This document shows positions 47,888 to 58,401 of a stretch of 64,000 nucleotides of DNA, in pieces; positions within the stretch are counted from its first letter, which is position 1; the number at the start of each line of letters is the position of its first letter. The stretch is from assembly GCF_011745665.1 (NCBI RefSeq), contig NZ_CP050253.1, forward strand, positions 1,959,418 through 2,023,417. Reading direction: 5' to 3'. The position numbers and the translations under genes were made by a program. Under the pieces are notes generated by a model. It searched no databases. It was not told the DNA's origin and saw only the letters and a program-made list of their open reading frames with translations. The DNA comes from Zophobihabitans entericus. GTDB taxonomy: Bacteria; Pseudomonadota; Gammaproteobacteria; Enterobacterales; Orbaceae.

Positions 47888-50800
47888 ATGTCTATCAAGA
47901 ATATTGAAGTTCGTGGTGCGAGAACGCATAACTTAAAAAATATCAATTTAATCATCCCACGCGATAAATTAGTTGTTATTACTGGTCTGTCCGGTTCCGG
48001 AAAATCATCATTAGCATTTGATACTTTATATGCAGAAGGTCAACGTCGTTATGTTGAATCTCTGTCAGCTTATGCGCGTCAGTTTTTGTCATTAATGGAA
48101 AAACCAGATGTTGATCATATTGAAGGTTTGTCGCCAGCGATTTCAATTGAACAAAAATCGACATCACATAACCCGCGTTCAACAGTAGGTACTATCACTG
48201 AAATTTATGACTATTTACGTCTGTTATTTGCCCGTGTAGGCGAACCGCGTTGCCCTAACCATAATTTACCACTTAAAGCACAAACGGTAACGCAAATGGT
48301 CGATTTGATTATGGCATTGCCGGCAGAAAATCGTTATATGATTCTGGCTCCAGTAATCAAAGAACGTAAAGGCGAATATGTTAAATTATTTGAGCAGCTT
48401 TCAGCCAGTGGCTATATCCGTGTGCGTGTTGATGGCGAGATTTATGATCTATCTCAACCACCAGAACTTGAATTACAGAAAAAACATACTATTGAAGTGG
48501 TTGTTGACCGCTTCAGAATTCGTGATGATTTAAAATCACGTCTGGCTGAATCACTGGAGACAGCGCTAGATCTTGCCAGTGGGATTGTCACGATCGCTAA
48601 TTTAGATGATCCAAAGGCAGAAGAAATCATTTTATCAGCTAACTTTGCCTGCCCAATTTGTGGTTATAGCTTAGCTGAACTTGAACCAAGATTATTCTCA
48701 TTCAACAATCCGGCTGGGGCATGTCCTGATTGTGATGGTTTAGGTGTACAGCAATATTTTGATCCACAGCGTATTATTCATATGCCGGAAGTATCGCTGG
48801 CATCAGGTGCTATTAAAGGCTGGGATCGTCGCCATTTTTATTACTTTCAGATGTTAAAATCATTAGCAGAGCACTATAAATTTGATATCGATGCAGCTTA
48901 TGAATCACTACCTGAAAATGTCAAAGATATTTTGTTAAATGGCTCTGGTGATGATGAAATTCAGTTTAAATATACCAATGATCGTGGGGATGTTGTACTG
49001 CGTACTCATCCATTTGAGGGTATTGTTAATAATTTAAGTCGTCGCTACCGTGAAACGGATTCACAAACGATTCGTGAAGAGCTCGCTAAATATATCAGTA
49101 ATCGCTCATGTCCAACTTGTCATGGTTCTCGCTTATGTCGTGAAGCACGTAACGTATTTATTCATGATACTAATTTACCGTCTATCACAGACCTTGGCAT
49201 TAAAAAAGCCAAACAGTTTTTTGATACTTTAGAGTTAAGTGGTCAAAGTGCTAAGATTGCTGAGAAAATCTTAAAAGAGATCAATGAACGCCTTCAGTTC
49301 TTAATTAATGTTGGGTTAGATTACTTAACGTTATCCCGCTCTGCTGAAACATTATCAGGTGGTGAGGCACAGCGTATCCGTCTGGCCAGTCAAATCGGTG
49401 CCGGCCTGGTTGGTGTAATGTACGTACTTGATGAACCCTCAATTGGTTTACATCAACGTGATAATTCACGCCTGATCGATACACTGACTCATTTAAGAAA
49501 TTTAGGTAATACCGTGATTGTCGTTGAACATGATGAAGAAGCCATTATGGCTGCGGATTATGTGATCGATATTGGTCCGGGGGCAGGTGTACATGGCGGT
49601 GAAATTGTGGCACAAGGTACGCCACAAGATATCATGAATAATCCTAATTCCCTGACCGGTAAATTCCTGTCCGGTAAAGAGTGTATCGAAGTGCCTAAAA
49701 AACGTGTTAAACCAGATGCAAAGCGTCAGCTAGTACTACGAGGGGCAACAGGTAATAACTTAAAAGATGTCACACTGAGTATTCCGGTTGGTCTGTTTAC
49801 TTGTATTACTGGTGTTTCCGGGTCAGGTAAATCAACACTGATTAATGATACTTTATATCCACTGGCTCAAAATGAACTGAATGGTGCGGAAAAAAGTGAA
49901 ATTGCGCCTTATAAATCAATCGATGGTTTAAATCATTTTGATAAAGTGATCGCGATCGACCAAAGCCCGATTGGACGAACTCCACGTTCAAACCCGGCGA
50001 CATATACCGGATTTTTCACCTCTATTCGTGAACTTTATGCAGGTGTTCCTGAGTCACGAGCGCGTGGTTATAATCCGGGGCGTTTTAGTTTTAACGTTAA
50101 AGGTGGGCGCTGCGAGGCATGTCAGGGTGATGGTCTAATTAAAGTAGAAATGCACTTTTTACCAGATATCTATGTTCCTTGTGATCAATGTCATGGTAAA
50201 CGTTATAACCGTGAAACTCTGGAAATCAAATACAAAGGTAAATCAATTAACGAAATTCTGGATATGACTGTTGAAGAAGGTCGTGACTTCTTTGATGCTG
50301 TGCCGATGATTTCTCGTAAATTACAAACTCTGGTTGATGTTGGTCTGTCTTATATTACTATCGGCCAGTCAGCAACAACGTTATCAGGTGGTGAAGCACA
50401 GCGCGTTAAATTATCTAAAGAGTTATCTAAACGTGATACAGGTAATACACTATATATTTTAGATGAACCAACCACCGGTTTACACTTTGCCGATGTGAAA
50501 CAGCTTCTTAATCAACTTCATGTGTTAAGCGAAAGAGGTAACACTGTCGTGGTTATTGAGCATAATCTTGACGTGATTAAGACAGCAGACTGGATTGTTG
50601 ACCTTGGTCCTGAAGGCGGTAGTGGCGGTGGTGAAATTATTGCTGAAGGTACACCTGAAGATGTTGCTCAAGTGGCAAGATCTTACACTGGCCAATTCTT
50701 AAAGCCAATTTTAGAAAAAGCACTTGGTGTTACACTTAAAGCAAGTGATAAGCCTAAAATCAGTGCCAAAGACGCAAAATCTGCCCCGGCAGAAAAAGCG

Positions 50801-50971
50801 ACTAAAGTAGCTAAAGATTCTAAAGTTGCTGAATCAGCTAAAACCGAGAAAGTAGCCAAAGAGACAAAACCAGTTAAAACAGTAAAAACGGTAAAAGCTA
50901 CTAGCAAAGAGAAAGTTGTAGCGGAACCAGTTAAAAAGAAAACTACCCAAAAGACGACTAAAAAGTCATAA
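47888..50971 (+). CDS. uvrA: Excinuclease ABC subunit A with Lys/Ala-rich tail
   Basis: Damage-recognition ATPase of nucleotide excision repair. Two ABC modules: Walker [16 protein letters not shown] (about 31-45) and [15 protein letters not shown]; signatures [12 protein letters not shown] and [12 protein letters not shown]; zinc modules CPICGYSL...CPDCDGLG and CEACQGDG...[10 protein letters not shown]. The core ends near residue 942 at FLKPIL, where E. coli UvrA (940 aa) stops. An 85-residue Lys/Ala/Thr-rich extension follows (for example [20 protein letters not shown]), giving 1027 aa. The tail resembles histone H1-like low-complexity DNA-binding tails. Confidence 0.97.
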   Translation: MSIKNIEVRGARTHNLKNINLIIPRDKLVVITGLSGSGKSSLAFDTLYAEGQRRYVESLSAYARQFLSLMEKPDVDHIEGLSPAISIEQKSTSHNPRSTVGTITEIYDYLRLLFARVGEPRCPNHNLPLKAQTVTQMVDLIMALPAENRYMILAPVIKERKGEYVKLFEQLSASGYIRVRVDGEIYDLSQPPELELQKKHTIEVVVDRFRIRDDLKSRLAESLETALDLASGIVTIANLDDPKAEEIILSANFACPICGYSLAELEPRLFSFNNPAGACPDCDGLGVQQYFDPQRIIHMPEVSLASGAIKGWDRRHFYYFQMLKSLAEHYKFDIDAAYESLPENVKDILLNGSGDDEIQFKYTNDRGDVVLRTHPFEGIVNNLSRRYRETDSQTIREELAKYISNRSCPTCHGSRLCREARNVFIHDTNLPSITDLGIKKAKQFFDTLELSGQSAKIAEKILKEINERLQFLINVGLDYLTLSRSAETLSGGEAQRIRLASQIGAGLVGVMYVLDEPSIGLHQRDNSRLIDTLTHLRNLGNTVIVVEHDEEAIMAADYVIDIGPGAGVHGGEIVAQGTPQDIMNNPNSLTGKFLSGKECIEVPKKRVKPDAKRQLVLRGATGNNLKDVTLSIPVGLFTCITGVSGSGKSTLINDTLYPLAQNELNGAEKSEIAPYKSIDGLNHFDKVIAIDQSPIGRTPRSNPATYTGFFTSIRELYAGVPESRARGYNPGRFSFNVKGGRCEACQGDGLIKVEMHFLPDIYVPCDQCHGKRYNRETLEIKYKGKSINEILDMTVEEGRDFFDAVPMISRKLQTLVDVGLSYITIGQSATTLSGGEAQRVKLSKELSKRDTGNTLYILDEPTTGLHFADVKQLLNQLHVLSERGNTVVVIEHNLDVIKTADWIVDLGPEGGSGGGEIIAEGTPEDVAQVARSYTGQFLKPILEKALGVTLKASDKPKISAKDAKSAPAEKATKVAKDSKVAESAKTEKVAKETKPVKTVKTVKATSKEKVVAEPVKKKTTQKTTKKS

Positions 50972-51005
50972 TAGTTGTCAGTTGATGTAAACAAGGAGAA
51001 TAGGG

Positions 51006-51605
51006 TTGTTATATTCAGTATTGATCATGATAGCTGTTGCTTATTTATGCGGATCACTGTCCGGGGCAATGATTATTAGTCGATTAATGCATTTAACTAA
51101 TCCAACTGAACACGGCTCTTTAAATCCGGGTGCAACGAATATGCTGCGTTTAAACGGTGCGTTGCCCGGTGTTTTAGTCCTGCTCTTTGATATATTAAAA
51201 GGGATGCTACCTGTCTGGTTTGCTTATCGTTTAGGCATTTCTCCTTTCTTTCTTGGTATCATTGCTATTGCTGCTTGTCTTGGGCATATTTACCCATGCT
51301 TTTTTCATTTTAAAGGTGGTAAAGGCGTAGCCACTGCACTGGGAACAATGGCGGCTATTGGCTGGGATTTTTCAGCGCTATTCTCTGTGACCTGGTTGTT
51401 GGCTGTTTTAATTTCCGGTTACTCTTCTGTTGGTGCGATAGTAAGTTTTTTACTGGCACCATTATATGTATGGCTGTTTAAACCTGAATTAACCATGCCA
51501 GTGGCAATGCTATCTTGTCTCATTCTGGCAAGACATAGCAGTAATATACAAAGACTGTTTAAAGGTGAAGAACCCAAAGTCTGGCGCAAGAAAAAAATTA
51601 AATAA
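51006..51605 (+). CDS. plsY: Glycerol-3-phosphate acyltransferase PlsY (TTG start)
   Basis: Inner-membrane enzyme that moves the acyl group from acyl-phosphate to glycerol-3-phosphate, the first step of phospholipid synthesis. It is 199 aa with five to six membrane helices. Motifs are [55 protein letters not shown] and [15 protein letters not shown]. The start is TTG at 51006 with AAGGAG 7 bases upstream. It lies 34 bases after uvrA and may be read through from it. Confidence 0.95.
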   Translation: MLYSVLIMIAVAYLCGSLSGAMIISRLMHLTNPTEHGSLNPGATNMLRLNGALPGVLVLLFDILKGMLPVWFAYRLGISPFFLGIIAIAACLGHIYPCFFHFKGGKGVATALGTMAAIGWDFSALFSVTWLLAVLISGYSSVGAIVSFLLAPLYVWLFKPELTMPVAMLSCLILARHSSNIQRLFKGEEPKVWRKKKIK

Positions 51606-51632
51606 AAAAGAGAACTTAAAGTTCTCTTTTTT
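51604..51632. terminator. Bidirectional terminator between plsY and tsaD
   Basis: AAAAAAGAGAACTT and AAGTTCTCTTTTTT form a near-continuous inverted repeat at 51604-51632, with A and T runs on either side. Confidence 0.85.
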
Positions 51633-51647
51633 ATTTAAGATATTTAA

Positions 51648-52667
51648 TTATGATTCACTAAGAGGCCAGCGAGGCTTGACATTAATCGCTAAATCAACAG
51701 TTTCGTTACGTTTAAAGTGAATCATACCTGCATAAGCGATCATTGCACCATTATCGGTACAAAACTCAATACGAGGATAGAATACCTGCCCATGACGCTG
51801 TTCCATCATTTTGGCCAGTTTAGTTCGTAATGTTTTATTGGCACTGACACCACCAGCGATCACTAAACGATTAAAACCTGTTTGTTCCAGCGCCCTGCGG
51901 GATTTAATAATCAAAGTATCTACTAAGGCATCTTCAAATGCTCTGGCAATATCTGAGCGAGTTTGTTCATCCTGCTGGCCTTGTTCATTTTGATTTTGAC
52001 GAATAGTATTGGCACTAAACGTTTTCAGTCCGGAGAAACTAAAATCCAGTCCTGGTCTGTCGGTCATTGGACGTGGAAAGGTGAAACGTTCTGAGTGACC
52101 CTGTTCAGCTAATTTGGATAAGCGGGCACCGCCGGGGTAATCAAGTCCAAGTAGTTTAGCTGTTTTATCAAAAGCTTCACCAGCAGCATCATCAATTGAT
52201 TCACCCAGCAGTTTATATTCCCCAATTCCGGTTACACTAATTAGCTGTGTATGACCACCGGAAACCAGCAGAGCAACAAACGGAAACTCCGGTGGGTTAT
52301 CTTCAAGCATCGGTGCAAGCAGATGGCCTTCCATATGATGTACTGCCACAGCCGGAACGTTCCATGCATAAGCCAGTGAACGACCTATTGATGCACCAAC
52401 TAGCAGTGCTCCAATTAGTCCAGGACCAGCAGTATACGCCACGCCATCGATATCTTTAGAGGTCAGGTTAGCTTCTTGCAAAGCTGCCTGAATTAACGGA
52501 ATGGTTTTACGGATATGATCACGAGAAGCAAGCTCAGGTACTACACCGCCATAATCGGCATGAAGTTTTACCTGACTATAAAGCTGATTAGCCAGTAAGC
52601 CTTTTTCATCATCATAAATAGCAATTCCTGTTTCATCACAGGAAGTCTCAATACCAAGTATGCGCAT
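51648..52667 (-). CDS. tsaD: tRNA threonylcarbamoyladenosine transferase TsaD
   Basis: Catalytic subunit that makes t6A37 in tRNAs reading ANN codons, with TsaB, TsaE and TsaC. It is 339 aa (E. coli 337). Motifs are [16 protein letters not shown] (2-17), the metal-binding [32 protein letters not shown] [29 protein letters not shown] and [13 protein letters not shown]. It is last in the minus-strand block that starts at pilA; its ATG overlaps the yacG stop by one base. In E. coli it lies elsewhere (near rpsU). Confidence 0.97.
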   Translation of the reverse strand: MRILGIETSCDETGIAIYDDEKGLLANQLYSQVKLHADYGGVVPELASRDHIRKTIPLIQAALQEANLTSKDIDGVAYTAGPGLIGALLVGASIGRSLAYAWNVPAVAVHHMEGHLLAPMLEDNPPEFPFVALLVSGGHTQLISVTGIGEYKLLGESIDDAAGEAFDKTAKLLGLDYPGGARLSKLAEQGHSERFTFPRPMTDRPGLDFSFSGLKTFSANTIRQNQNEQGQQDEQTRSDIARAFEDALVDTLIIKSRRALEQTGFNRLVIAGGVSANKTLRTKLAKMMEQRHGQVFYPRIEFCTDNGAMIAYAGMIHFKRNETVDLAINVKPRWPLSES

Positions 52668-52891
52668 TACTTCTCATCTCTATCAATTTGGGACAAAATC
52701 TCATCACTCCAGAGTTCACTGTCGGTGACTGCTTCATTACTTGGGATTTTATTTTCTTCATTTGCCCAGTCACCAAGATCAATGAGCTGGCAACGCTTGC
52801 TACAAAATGGTCTGAATGGATTTTTTTCGTTCCACTCAACTCTTTTTTGACAAGTAGGGCAGTTTACATAAACAATTTCATCATTACTCAT
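52667..52891 (-). CDS. yacG: DNA gyrase inhibitor YacG
   Basis: A small zinc-binding protein that binds GyrB and inhibits gyrase. It is 74 aa. The four Cys ligands are [12 protein letters not shown] and [20 protein letters not shown], the family signature. An acidic C-terminal tail follows ([17 protein letters not shown]). It is 20 bases after zapD and overlaps tsaD by one base. Confidence 0.95.
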   Translation of the reverse strand: MSNDEIVYVNCPTCQKRVEWNEKNPFRPFCSKRCQLIDLGDWANEENKIPSNEAVTDSELWSDEILSQIDRDEK

Positions 52892-52911
52892 AAAGTTCTA
52901 ACTCTATATGG

Positions 52912-53661
52912 CTAGCAGCAAGCCAGCTCAAATTGGAACGCACATCTTTGTTCCTGCTCACCGGTTTTAAAGGGTAAAAAACGGATAGCATAACGGGACT
53001 TAGCTCCGGAAACTTGTGGAAAAACACGTGGCTCTAAAGGCACACGGATACGTAATAGTTCGGCTTCTTCATTATTATCCTGATAGAAGTTACTATTACA
53101 CTGATACGGTTTAAATATACTGGTCTGACGGATAAGCTGCATACAAATTGCTAAGGCATCATGTAACGAAGAGAAACAGCTAATCCAGTTAAGAACCTGG
53201 GTATCGCGCTCAGATTGGGGTAAATGCAGCCACAAGTAGAATGATGGCAAATCAAAGCTACAGCAACCACCAGGGATCATTAAACGCTGGCGAATAGAAG
53301 ATAAGAAGCGATCCTCTTTTAATTCCTGTCCTAGTCTTGGATTGGTATTTAACTGAATCGATAAAGCAGATAGCTTATCTAGTAATGAGTGCAATAAAGC
53401 TACATCAACGCCATCGACATTTGACCAGACAGCTAATTTTTGTTTTTGGATTTCCAATTCTTTTAGCAAATCTGAACGTACATCGCTGCGTTCGACAATT
53501 TCCAACAACTCACTCAAGGTATGAAAGAATAACAGAGCATTATCCTGATTAAATATTTTATTGGTGTAAATCTGTTTAATTAGAAACTCAATCCGTAACC
53601 ATGTACGCATTTTTTCACTTAAAGGATGTTCAAATATAATTTTAGGTAACGAATCGCTCAT
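52912..53661 (-). CDS. zapD: Cell division protein ZapD
   Basis: FtsZ-bundling protein of the divisome. It is 249 aa (E. coli 247). Family segments are FEHPLSEKMRTWLRIEFLI at the start, IPGGCCSFDLPSFYLWLHLP in the middle and the end SRYAIRFLPF. It lies between coaE and yacG as in E. coli. Confidence 0.95.
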   Translation of the reverse strand: MSDSLPKIIFEHPLSEKMRTWLRIEFLIKQIYTNKIFNQDNALLFFHTLSELLEIVERSDVRSDLLKELEIQKQKLAVWSNVDGVDVALLHSLLDKLSALSIQLNTNPRLGQELKEDRFLSSIRQRLMIPGGCCSFDLPSFYLWLHLPQSERDTQVLNWISCFSSLHDALAICMQLIRQTSIFKPYQCNSNFYQDNNEEAELLRIRVPLEPRVFPQVSGAKSRYAIRFLPFKTGEQEQRCAFQFELACC

Positions 53662-53675
53662 AACGTTAGTCTGCT

Positions 53676-54284
53676 CTAGTCATTATAATTGGTTGAAAGT
53701 TCAAGATACTTAGCATGTAATGTGTTCACTAAAGCAGTGAGTTCCTCCGTGGAATAATTATTCTCAATAATATCATCTGCATGCAGGCGTCGAACTGTAT
53801 TAGATGCCTGTGATGATATCATGTTTTTAGCCAGATCCTCAGTAATATTATCTCGATTTTTCAGGCGTGAGATCTGGATCTCGGGTTTAACGTCAATGAG
53901 TAAAACTCGATTAGCACAAAATTGCAGATTATTTTCAATAAGTAATGGATTTACCCAGAGTAAATAGGGTGCTTTTATTTGTTCAAATTGTCTGAGCGTT
54001 TCTTGTTGAATAATCGGATGTAGTAGCTGATTGAGCCACAGTCTTTCCGCTTCATGACTAAAGATAATCGTACGTAATTTTGCCCGATTAAGGGAACCAT
54101 CGGTATGTAAAATACCATCCCCGAAATGTTCGGTAATTTTTTGCAGAGCAACCGTTCCTTTTTCTACTACCTGACGGGCAATAATATCGGCGTCGACGAT
54201 AGGTACACCAAGACGGGCAAAAAGTTTTTCAACTGTACTCTTACCACTGGCAATACCACCAGTCAGCGCCACAATATATGTCAT
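53676..54284 (-). CDS. coaE: Dephospho-CoA kinase
   Basis: Last step of coenzyme A synthesis. It is 202 aa (E. coli 206). The P-loop is ALTGGIASGKSTVEKLFARL (6-25), then VPIVDADIIARQVVEKGT and a lid around SRLKNRDNITEDLAKNMIS. It lies in the block between pilD and zapD, 14-16 base gaps on each side. Confidence 0.97.
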   Translation of the reverse strand: MTYIVALTGGIASGKSTVEKLFARLGVPIVDADIIARQVVEKGTVALQKITEHFGDGILHTDGSLNRAKLRTIIFSHEAERLWLNQLLHPIIQQETLRQFEQIKAPYLLWVNPLLIENNLQFCANRVLLIDVKPEIQISRLKNRDNITEDLAKNMISSQASNTVRRLHADDIIENNYSTEELTALVNTLHAKYLELSTNYND

Positions 54285-54300
54285 AAGTTAACGAGTAAAT

Positions 54301-55056
54301 TTAATTAGGGGAGAAATAAATCATAAGAAGCCAGCCACTCAATAGTAAACAAGGCCCAAAAGGAATCTTCCGTGGTAAGGACTTCTTAATCAGATACAGG
54401 TATAAACTATATCCTAGTCCGGCAAGAGAAGCAATTATCAGTAGGTAAGGGAGTTGTGTATAAGGAATCCATGTACCTAAAGCAGACAAGAGCTTAATAT
54501 CTCCACCACCCAGTCCGGTCTTTTTAGTAAATAAGTAATATAAGTTAGCAGGTATCCAGAGTAGCAAAAAGCCGATTATGCAACCAAGAAAGGCTTGCTC
54601 CAAAGAAAGGAGCGTTATCTTCCAGCAGGCACAAAGTAAGCCAAACCAGAGTAATGGCAGGGTTAATATATCTGGTAGCAGGTAGTTATCTAGGTCAATT
54701 AAAGCGAGCACAATAAACCAGCAGCTGAGTCCGCAAAATAACATAATTTGAAGTGGGGTATTGAAGTGATTAGATAGCAGAATAAATACGGTGGTAGTTA
54801 TGATTTCAATGACAAAATAACGGGAGGATATTTTAATAAAGCAGCTGCGACATTTACCTTTTAATAGTAGCCATGAAAATACCGGGATCAGATCTATGAC
54901 TGAGAGCTGTATCTGGCAGTGAGGGCACCGGGAACGATCAAAAGTAATTAAGTTAAGTAAGTGCCAGACTGAAGACGCTTGTTGCCATCGGTATACAATA
55001 ACATTCAGAAAGCTACCTACGCAGGCTCCGACTAGGGCGATAATTAATATATTCAT
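54301..55056 (-). CDS. pilD: Type IV prepilin peptidase / N-methyltransferase
   Basis: Inner-membrane aspartic protease that cuts and methylates type IV prepilins. It is 251 aa with about eight membrane segments. The N-terminal Cys pairs are CPHC and CRSC. The two catalytic Asp are in LALIDLDNYLLPDILTL and KKTGLGGGDIKLLSALG. It is the fourth gene of pilABCD. Its substrate is the pilin at 57688-58122. Confidence 0.95.
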   Translation of the reverse strand: MNILIIALVGACVGSFLNVIVYRWQQASSVWHLLNLITFDRSRCPHCQIQLSVIDLIPVFSWLLLKGKCRSCFIKISSRYFVIEIITTTVFILLSNHFNTPLQIMLFCGLSCWFIVLALIDLDNYLLPDILTLPLLWFGLLCACWKITLLSLEQAFLGCIIGFLLLWIPANLYYLFTKKTGLGGGDIKLLSALGTWIPYTQLPYLLIIASLAGLGYSLYLYLIKKSLPRKIPFGPCLLLSGWLLMIYFSPN

Positions 55057-55070
55057 AAAATTCCTGCAAG

Positions 55071-56261
55071 CTAATGAATAACGTCACCCAGCTGGAAGAT
55101 AGGTAAATACATGGCAATGACCAGTCCACCAACAATAATTCCCAGAACTAACATTAGAATGGGTTCAAGTTTTTGTGATAATTGTTCTGCCAGTTCATTA
55201 GTCTGTTGTTGAAAATGCAAAGCGAGCTTTTCCAGCATTAAATCTAATGTTCCTGATTCTTCCCCAATACGTATAAGCTGATAACAGAGGCTTGGGAAAT
55301 TATGTTGTTTTATTGACTGACTAAAGGAATGACCTTGCTCAATCGATTGTTGAATATGACTAAGAATGTTTTTATAAACTAAGCTTGATAGTGTGTTTTT
55401 AGTCGCCGTCAACCCTGCAAATAAAGGTATTCCGGCTGACTGAGTCATCATCAGAGTCTGAAAGATTTGGGCTAAATAACTAAGTTGTAACACTTTGCCA
55501 ATAACAGGAAGCTGTAGTAACCGCACCTGAATCTGATAGGGATATTTAAGTAGCAAATACTTTTTATAGAACAGATAGATACTGAGAGAGAAGACGGGTA
55601 AAAATAGAAAATAGTCACGTAATAGCTCTGACAGGGAGATAATACTTTGAGTAAACCAGGGCAGCTGGGCATCAAAGCTGGCATAAACGGTCGCAAACTG
55701 AGGTAACACAAAAAGTAGCATTAATAGTGTCACAGCGATAGAGACACTCAGTAAAAAGAGTGGATAACGCAGCGTCTTTTTAACTTTCTTTTGTAGTGCT
55801 AAGCTGCTTTCTTGTTGTATAACCAGATGATAGCAACATTGTTCCAGCTGACCAGTTAGCTCGCCAGTGGCAATAAGTTGTCGGTAAAGTGGTGGAAATA
55901 TTTCGGAATAATATGTTAATGAATCAGAGAAAGTATTCCCTTGTGCAATACGCTGCTCAATATCTGACAAAATAAAACGCCATTGTGATTGTGGATGTTC
56001 ACTGGCAATTAACGTCAGGCAACTATTGAGAGGTAATCCGGCCTGCAGCATCGCGGCTAGTTGTCTGGTTATCAAAAGTAGGGCTGGTCTGGAAAAGTTA
56101 CGAGATTCAATCTTAGGGCCACTTTGTATCTTTACCGGTAAATGACCTTTTAAGAGTAACCGGGCTCTGGCTTCTTGTACTGAGAGAGCAGCAATTTCAC
56201 TCTGTTGATATTGTTGATTTTGATTGTAACCTTGCCATAGGTAAATTCGTAACGATGTCAT
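55071..56261 (-). CDS. pilC: Type IV pilus inner-membrane platform protein PilC (HofC)
   Basis: The polytopic platform on which the pilus assembly ATPase acts. It is 396 aa with two T2SSF domains (about 60-185 and 265-385), each ending in membrane helices. Motifs are LLITRQLAAMLQAGLPLNSC, LRYPLFLLSVSIAVTLLMLL, FQTLMMTQSAGIPLFAGL, LIRIGEESGTLDLMLEKLA and LEPILMLVLGIIVGGLVIAM. It corresponds to E. coli hofC, beside hofB. Confidence 0.94.
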   Translation of the reverse strand: MTSLRIYLWQGYNQNQQYQQSEIAALSVQEARARLLLKGHLPVKIQSGPKIESRNFSRPALLLITRQLAAMLQAGLPLNSCLTLIASEHPQSQWRFILSDIEQRIAQGNTFSDSLTYYSEIFPPLYRQLIATGELTGQLEQCCYHLVIQQESSLALQKKVKKTLRYPLFLLSVSIAVTLLMLLFVLPQFATVYASFDAQLPWFTQSIISLSELLRDYFLFLPVFSLSIYLFYKKYLLLKYPYQIQVRLLQLPVIGKVLQLSYLAQIFQTLMMTQSAGIPLFAGLTATKNTLSSLVYKNILSHIQQSIEQGHSFSQSIKQHNFPSLCYQLIRIGEESGTLDLMLEKLALHFQQQTNELAEQLSQKLEPILMLVLGIIVGGLVIAMYLPIFQLGDVIH

Positions 56262-56269
56262 AAATATCC

Positions 56270-57673
56270 TTAATTATCAAGAACTCTGACCAGTTCGCTG
56301 TAAGAAGTTATACCTTGTTTAACCAGAGAGAGTCCTGACTGATATAAACTTTGCATACCCTGTTGCTGCGCAACGGTTTGAATTTGTTTGACTGAAAACG
56401 ATTGAGAAGAGAGCAGTAGTGCTTGTATTTCTGGTGAAATGATTAACAGTTCATATACACCAATACGCTGATAATAGCCTGATAAACAGTGCTCACAGCC
56501 TACTGGTATCCAGTGTTGAAAAGTATCATATTGCTGGTTGGTTTCAATGGTGATGGGTTCTGCTGCGTTCTGTTTACAATAAGGGCATAACTTACGGATT
56601 AAACGCTGGGCAATAACCAGTTTTAAACTAGAGGCTAACAGATAATTAGCGATTCCCATTTGATTAAGACGAATTAGTGTTTCATAACTGGAATTAGTAT
56701 GCAGTGTAGAAAGAACCAGATGACCAGTCTGTGCAGCCTGCACGGCAATTTCCGCTGTTTCAGTATCACGAATCTCACCTACCATAATCACATCCGGATC
56801 CTGACGCAAAAATGAACGTAGTGTATGGGCAAAAGTGAGCCCTGATTTAGTATTAATTTGTGTCTGGTTAATCCCTGAAAGTGGAATTTCAATCGGGTCT
56901 TCAATACTACAGATATTATATCCTTCCTGATTGAGTTCTTTTAAACCGCTATACAGTGTCATTGTTTTACCACTTCCAGTCGGACCAGTGACCAGAATTA
57001 ATCCCTGAGAATTATTTAAAACTTGCTGATACAGCGTGAGGGCTTCTTCTGCTAATCCTAGTTGACTAATATCCAGATGTTGCTGATTAGACTCTATCAC
57101 TCTTAAGACAATTTTTTCACCATAATTCACTGGTAAAGTAGAAATTCGCATAGAAAACTGCTGTTCATAATGAGTAATGACCAGCAACCCGTCTTGCGGT
57201 AAACGATGCTCAGCAATATTTAGCTGTCCCATAATTTTGAGTCGTGCAGCGATTTGTCTGGCGATTGTTCTTGGTGGTGATAAATGGTGTTGCAAAACAC
57301 CATCAATCCGAAAGCGAATACGATAGCTATCCTGATAAGGTTCAAAGTGAATATCTGAAGCCCGCTGATTTAGTGCATTAATTAAGATGTCATTCACCAG
57401 TTTGATAATGGATGTTTCTTCCTGTGTCAGAGACTTATTGTCAGCAGCAGACAAATAGCTTTGTACCTGTTTAAAGGCCTCTGTCAGTTGATGTTCACTC
57501 CAGATAGTGACCTGAATGGTACAACCAAGTGCAAACCTCAGTGCAGCATCCCTTTTTAAGGAATGTTCTGAGGCAGCAATTTCTAAATGTTTGTCGTGCA
57601 GAGATATCGGAACAACCTGATGTATCACACACTGATTTAATATTTCGAGACTAAAAGACTGGTAAGGGGACAT
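56270..57673 (-). CDS. pilB: Type IV pilus assembly ATPase PilB (HofB)
   Basis: Cytoplasmic hexameric ATPase that powers pilus extension. It is 467 aa, about the size of E. coli HofB (461) and shorter than Pseudomonas PilB. Motifs are the N2 domain with ASDIHFEPYQDSYRIRFRID, Walker A ILVTGPTGSGKTMTLYSGL, Asp box EDPIEIPLSGINQTQINTK, Walker B DPDVIMVGEIRDTETAEIA, His box QTGHLVLSTLHTNSS, and a zinc site with CPYC and CEHC. Confidence 0.95.
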   Translation of the reverse strand: MSPYQSFSLEILNQCVIHQVVPISLHDKHLEIAASEHSLKRDAALRFALGCTIQVTIWSEHQLTEAFKQVQSYLSAADNKSLTQEETSIIKLVNDILINALNQRASDIHFEPYQDSYRIRFRIDGVLQHHLSPPRTIARQIAARLKIMGQLNIAEHRLPQDGLLVITHYEQQFSMRISTLPVNYGEKIVLRVIESNQQHLDISQLGLAEEALTLYQQVLNNSQGLILVTGPTGSGKTMTLYSGLKELNQEGYNICSIEDPIEIPLSGINQTQINTKSGLTFAHTLRSFLRQDPDVIMVGEIRDTETAEIAVQAAQTGHLVLSTLHTNSSYETLIRLNQMGIANYLLASSLKLVIAQRLIRKLCPYCKQNAAEPITIETNQQYDTFQHWIPVGCEHCLSGYYQRIGVYELLIISPEIQALLLSSQSFSVKQIQTVAQQQGMQSLYQSGLSLVKQGITSYSELVRVLDN

Positions 57674-57687
57674 AGTAGCTCACTCAA

Positions 57688-58122
57688 TTAGAAACGAAAA
57701 ACATCATTACAGGCATCAGTTAAACTGGTATTTGCTGGTGTAGCGACACAAGTTCTGGACCAGTTTAGATGACCATGAGTCGTATCAATAGTTGGTGTCA
57801 TTGTTACAATAAGTCCGGATAGTGCACTTTGTCCGGTGAGAGTGATAACGCCACCAGATGTGCTAACAGACGTCACGTAGGTAGTTGTTTTGGTTGCCGG
57901 AATACCACTGCTACCCGAATTACAAGCGGTGAGGGCTCCTTGTTCTAAAGCGCAAATCTCTACACCTGTTTTATAAGGTGTCATGGTTTGCAGCATATCA
58001 GTCATCGCAGCTTTTTGTACGTAGCCCTGATAAGCAGGTAAACCTATTGCAGTTAAAATTGCGATAACTGCAATTGCAATCATCAGTTCAAACAGAGTAA
58101 AACCAGATTGATGGAAATGCAT
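57688..58122 (-). CDS. pilA: Type IV pilin (PilA / PpdD)
   Basis: Major or minor pilin subunit. The ATG at 58122 has AAAGGAG upstream and gives 144 aa; the longer frame to 58170 is rejected. The leader MHFHQSG is cut before F; the mature N-terminus FTLFELMIAIAVIAILTAIG has the conserved Glu at +5 and the hydrophobic helix. Two Cys pairs (EICALEQGALTAC and TCVATPANTSLTDAC) suggest a disulfide D-loop. It is first in pilA-pilB-pilC-pilD-coaE-zapD-yacG-tsaD. Confidence 0.94.
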   Translation of the reverse strand: MHFHQSGFTLFELMIAIAVIAILTAIGLPAYQGYVQKAAMTDMLQTMTPYKTGVEICALEQGALTACNSGSSGIPATKTTTYVTSVSTSGGVITLTGQSALSGLIVTMTPTIDTTHGHLNWSRTCVATPANTSLTDACNDVFRF

Positions 58123-58401
58123 AACTTCTCCTTTTGGATTAAGTAAAAACTCAGGAGAGTTATAAAGCAATCACTTAAATAAGAAGGGGTTAATGAGTAA
58201 AATTGCCTGATAATGAGTAAACAGAAAGAGTGTGTTTGAGTCGTTGCAAGATTTTTGTGAGCGGACATCGAAATTCTCAATAGATTTAATAAGTAAAGGA
58301 AGGACAATAATTTGTTAAAAATATCTTTTTATGGTTTCTTTTGAGTGAGTAACTTATTAAAATAACGGGGTTATTTTATCAATTTTTAAAGGACTATATT
58401 T

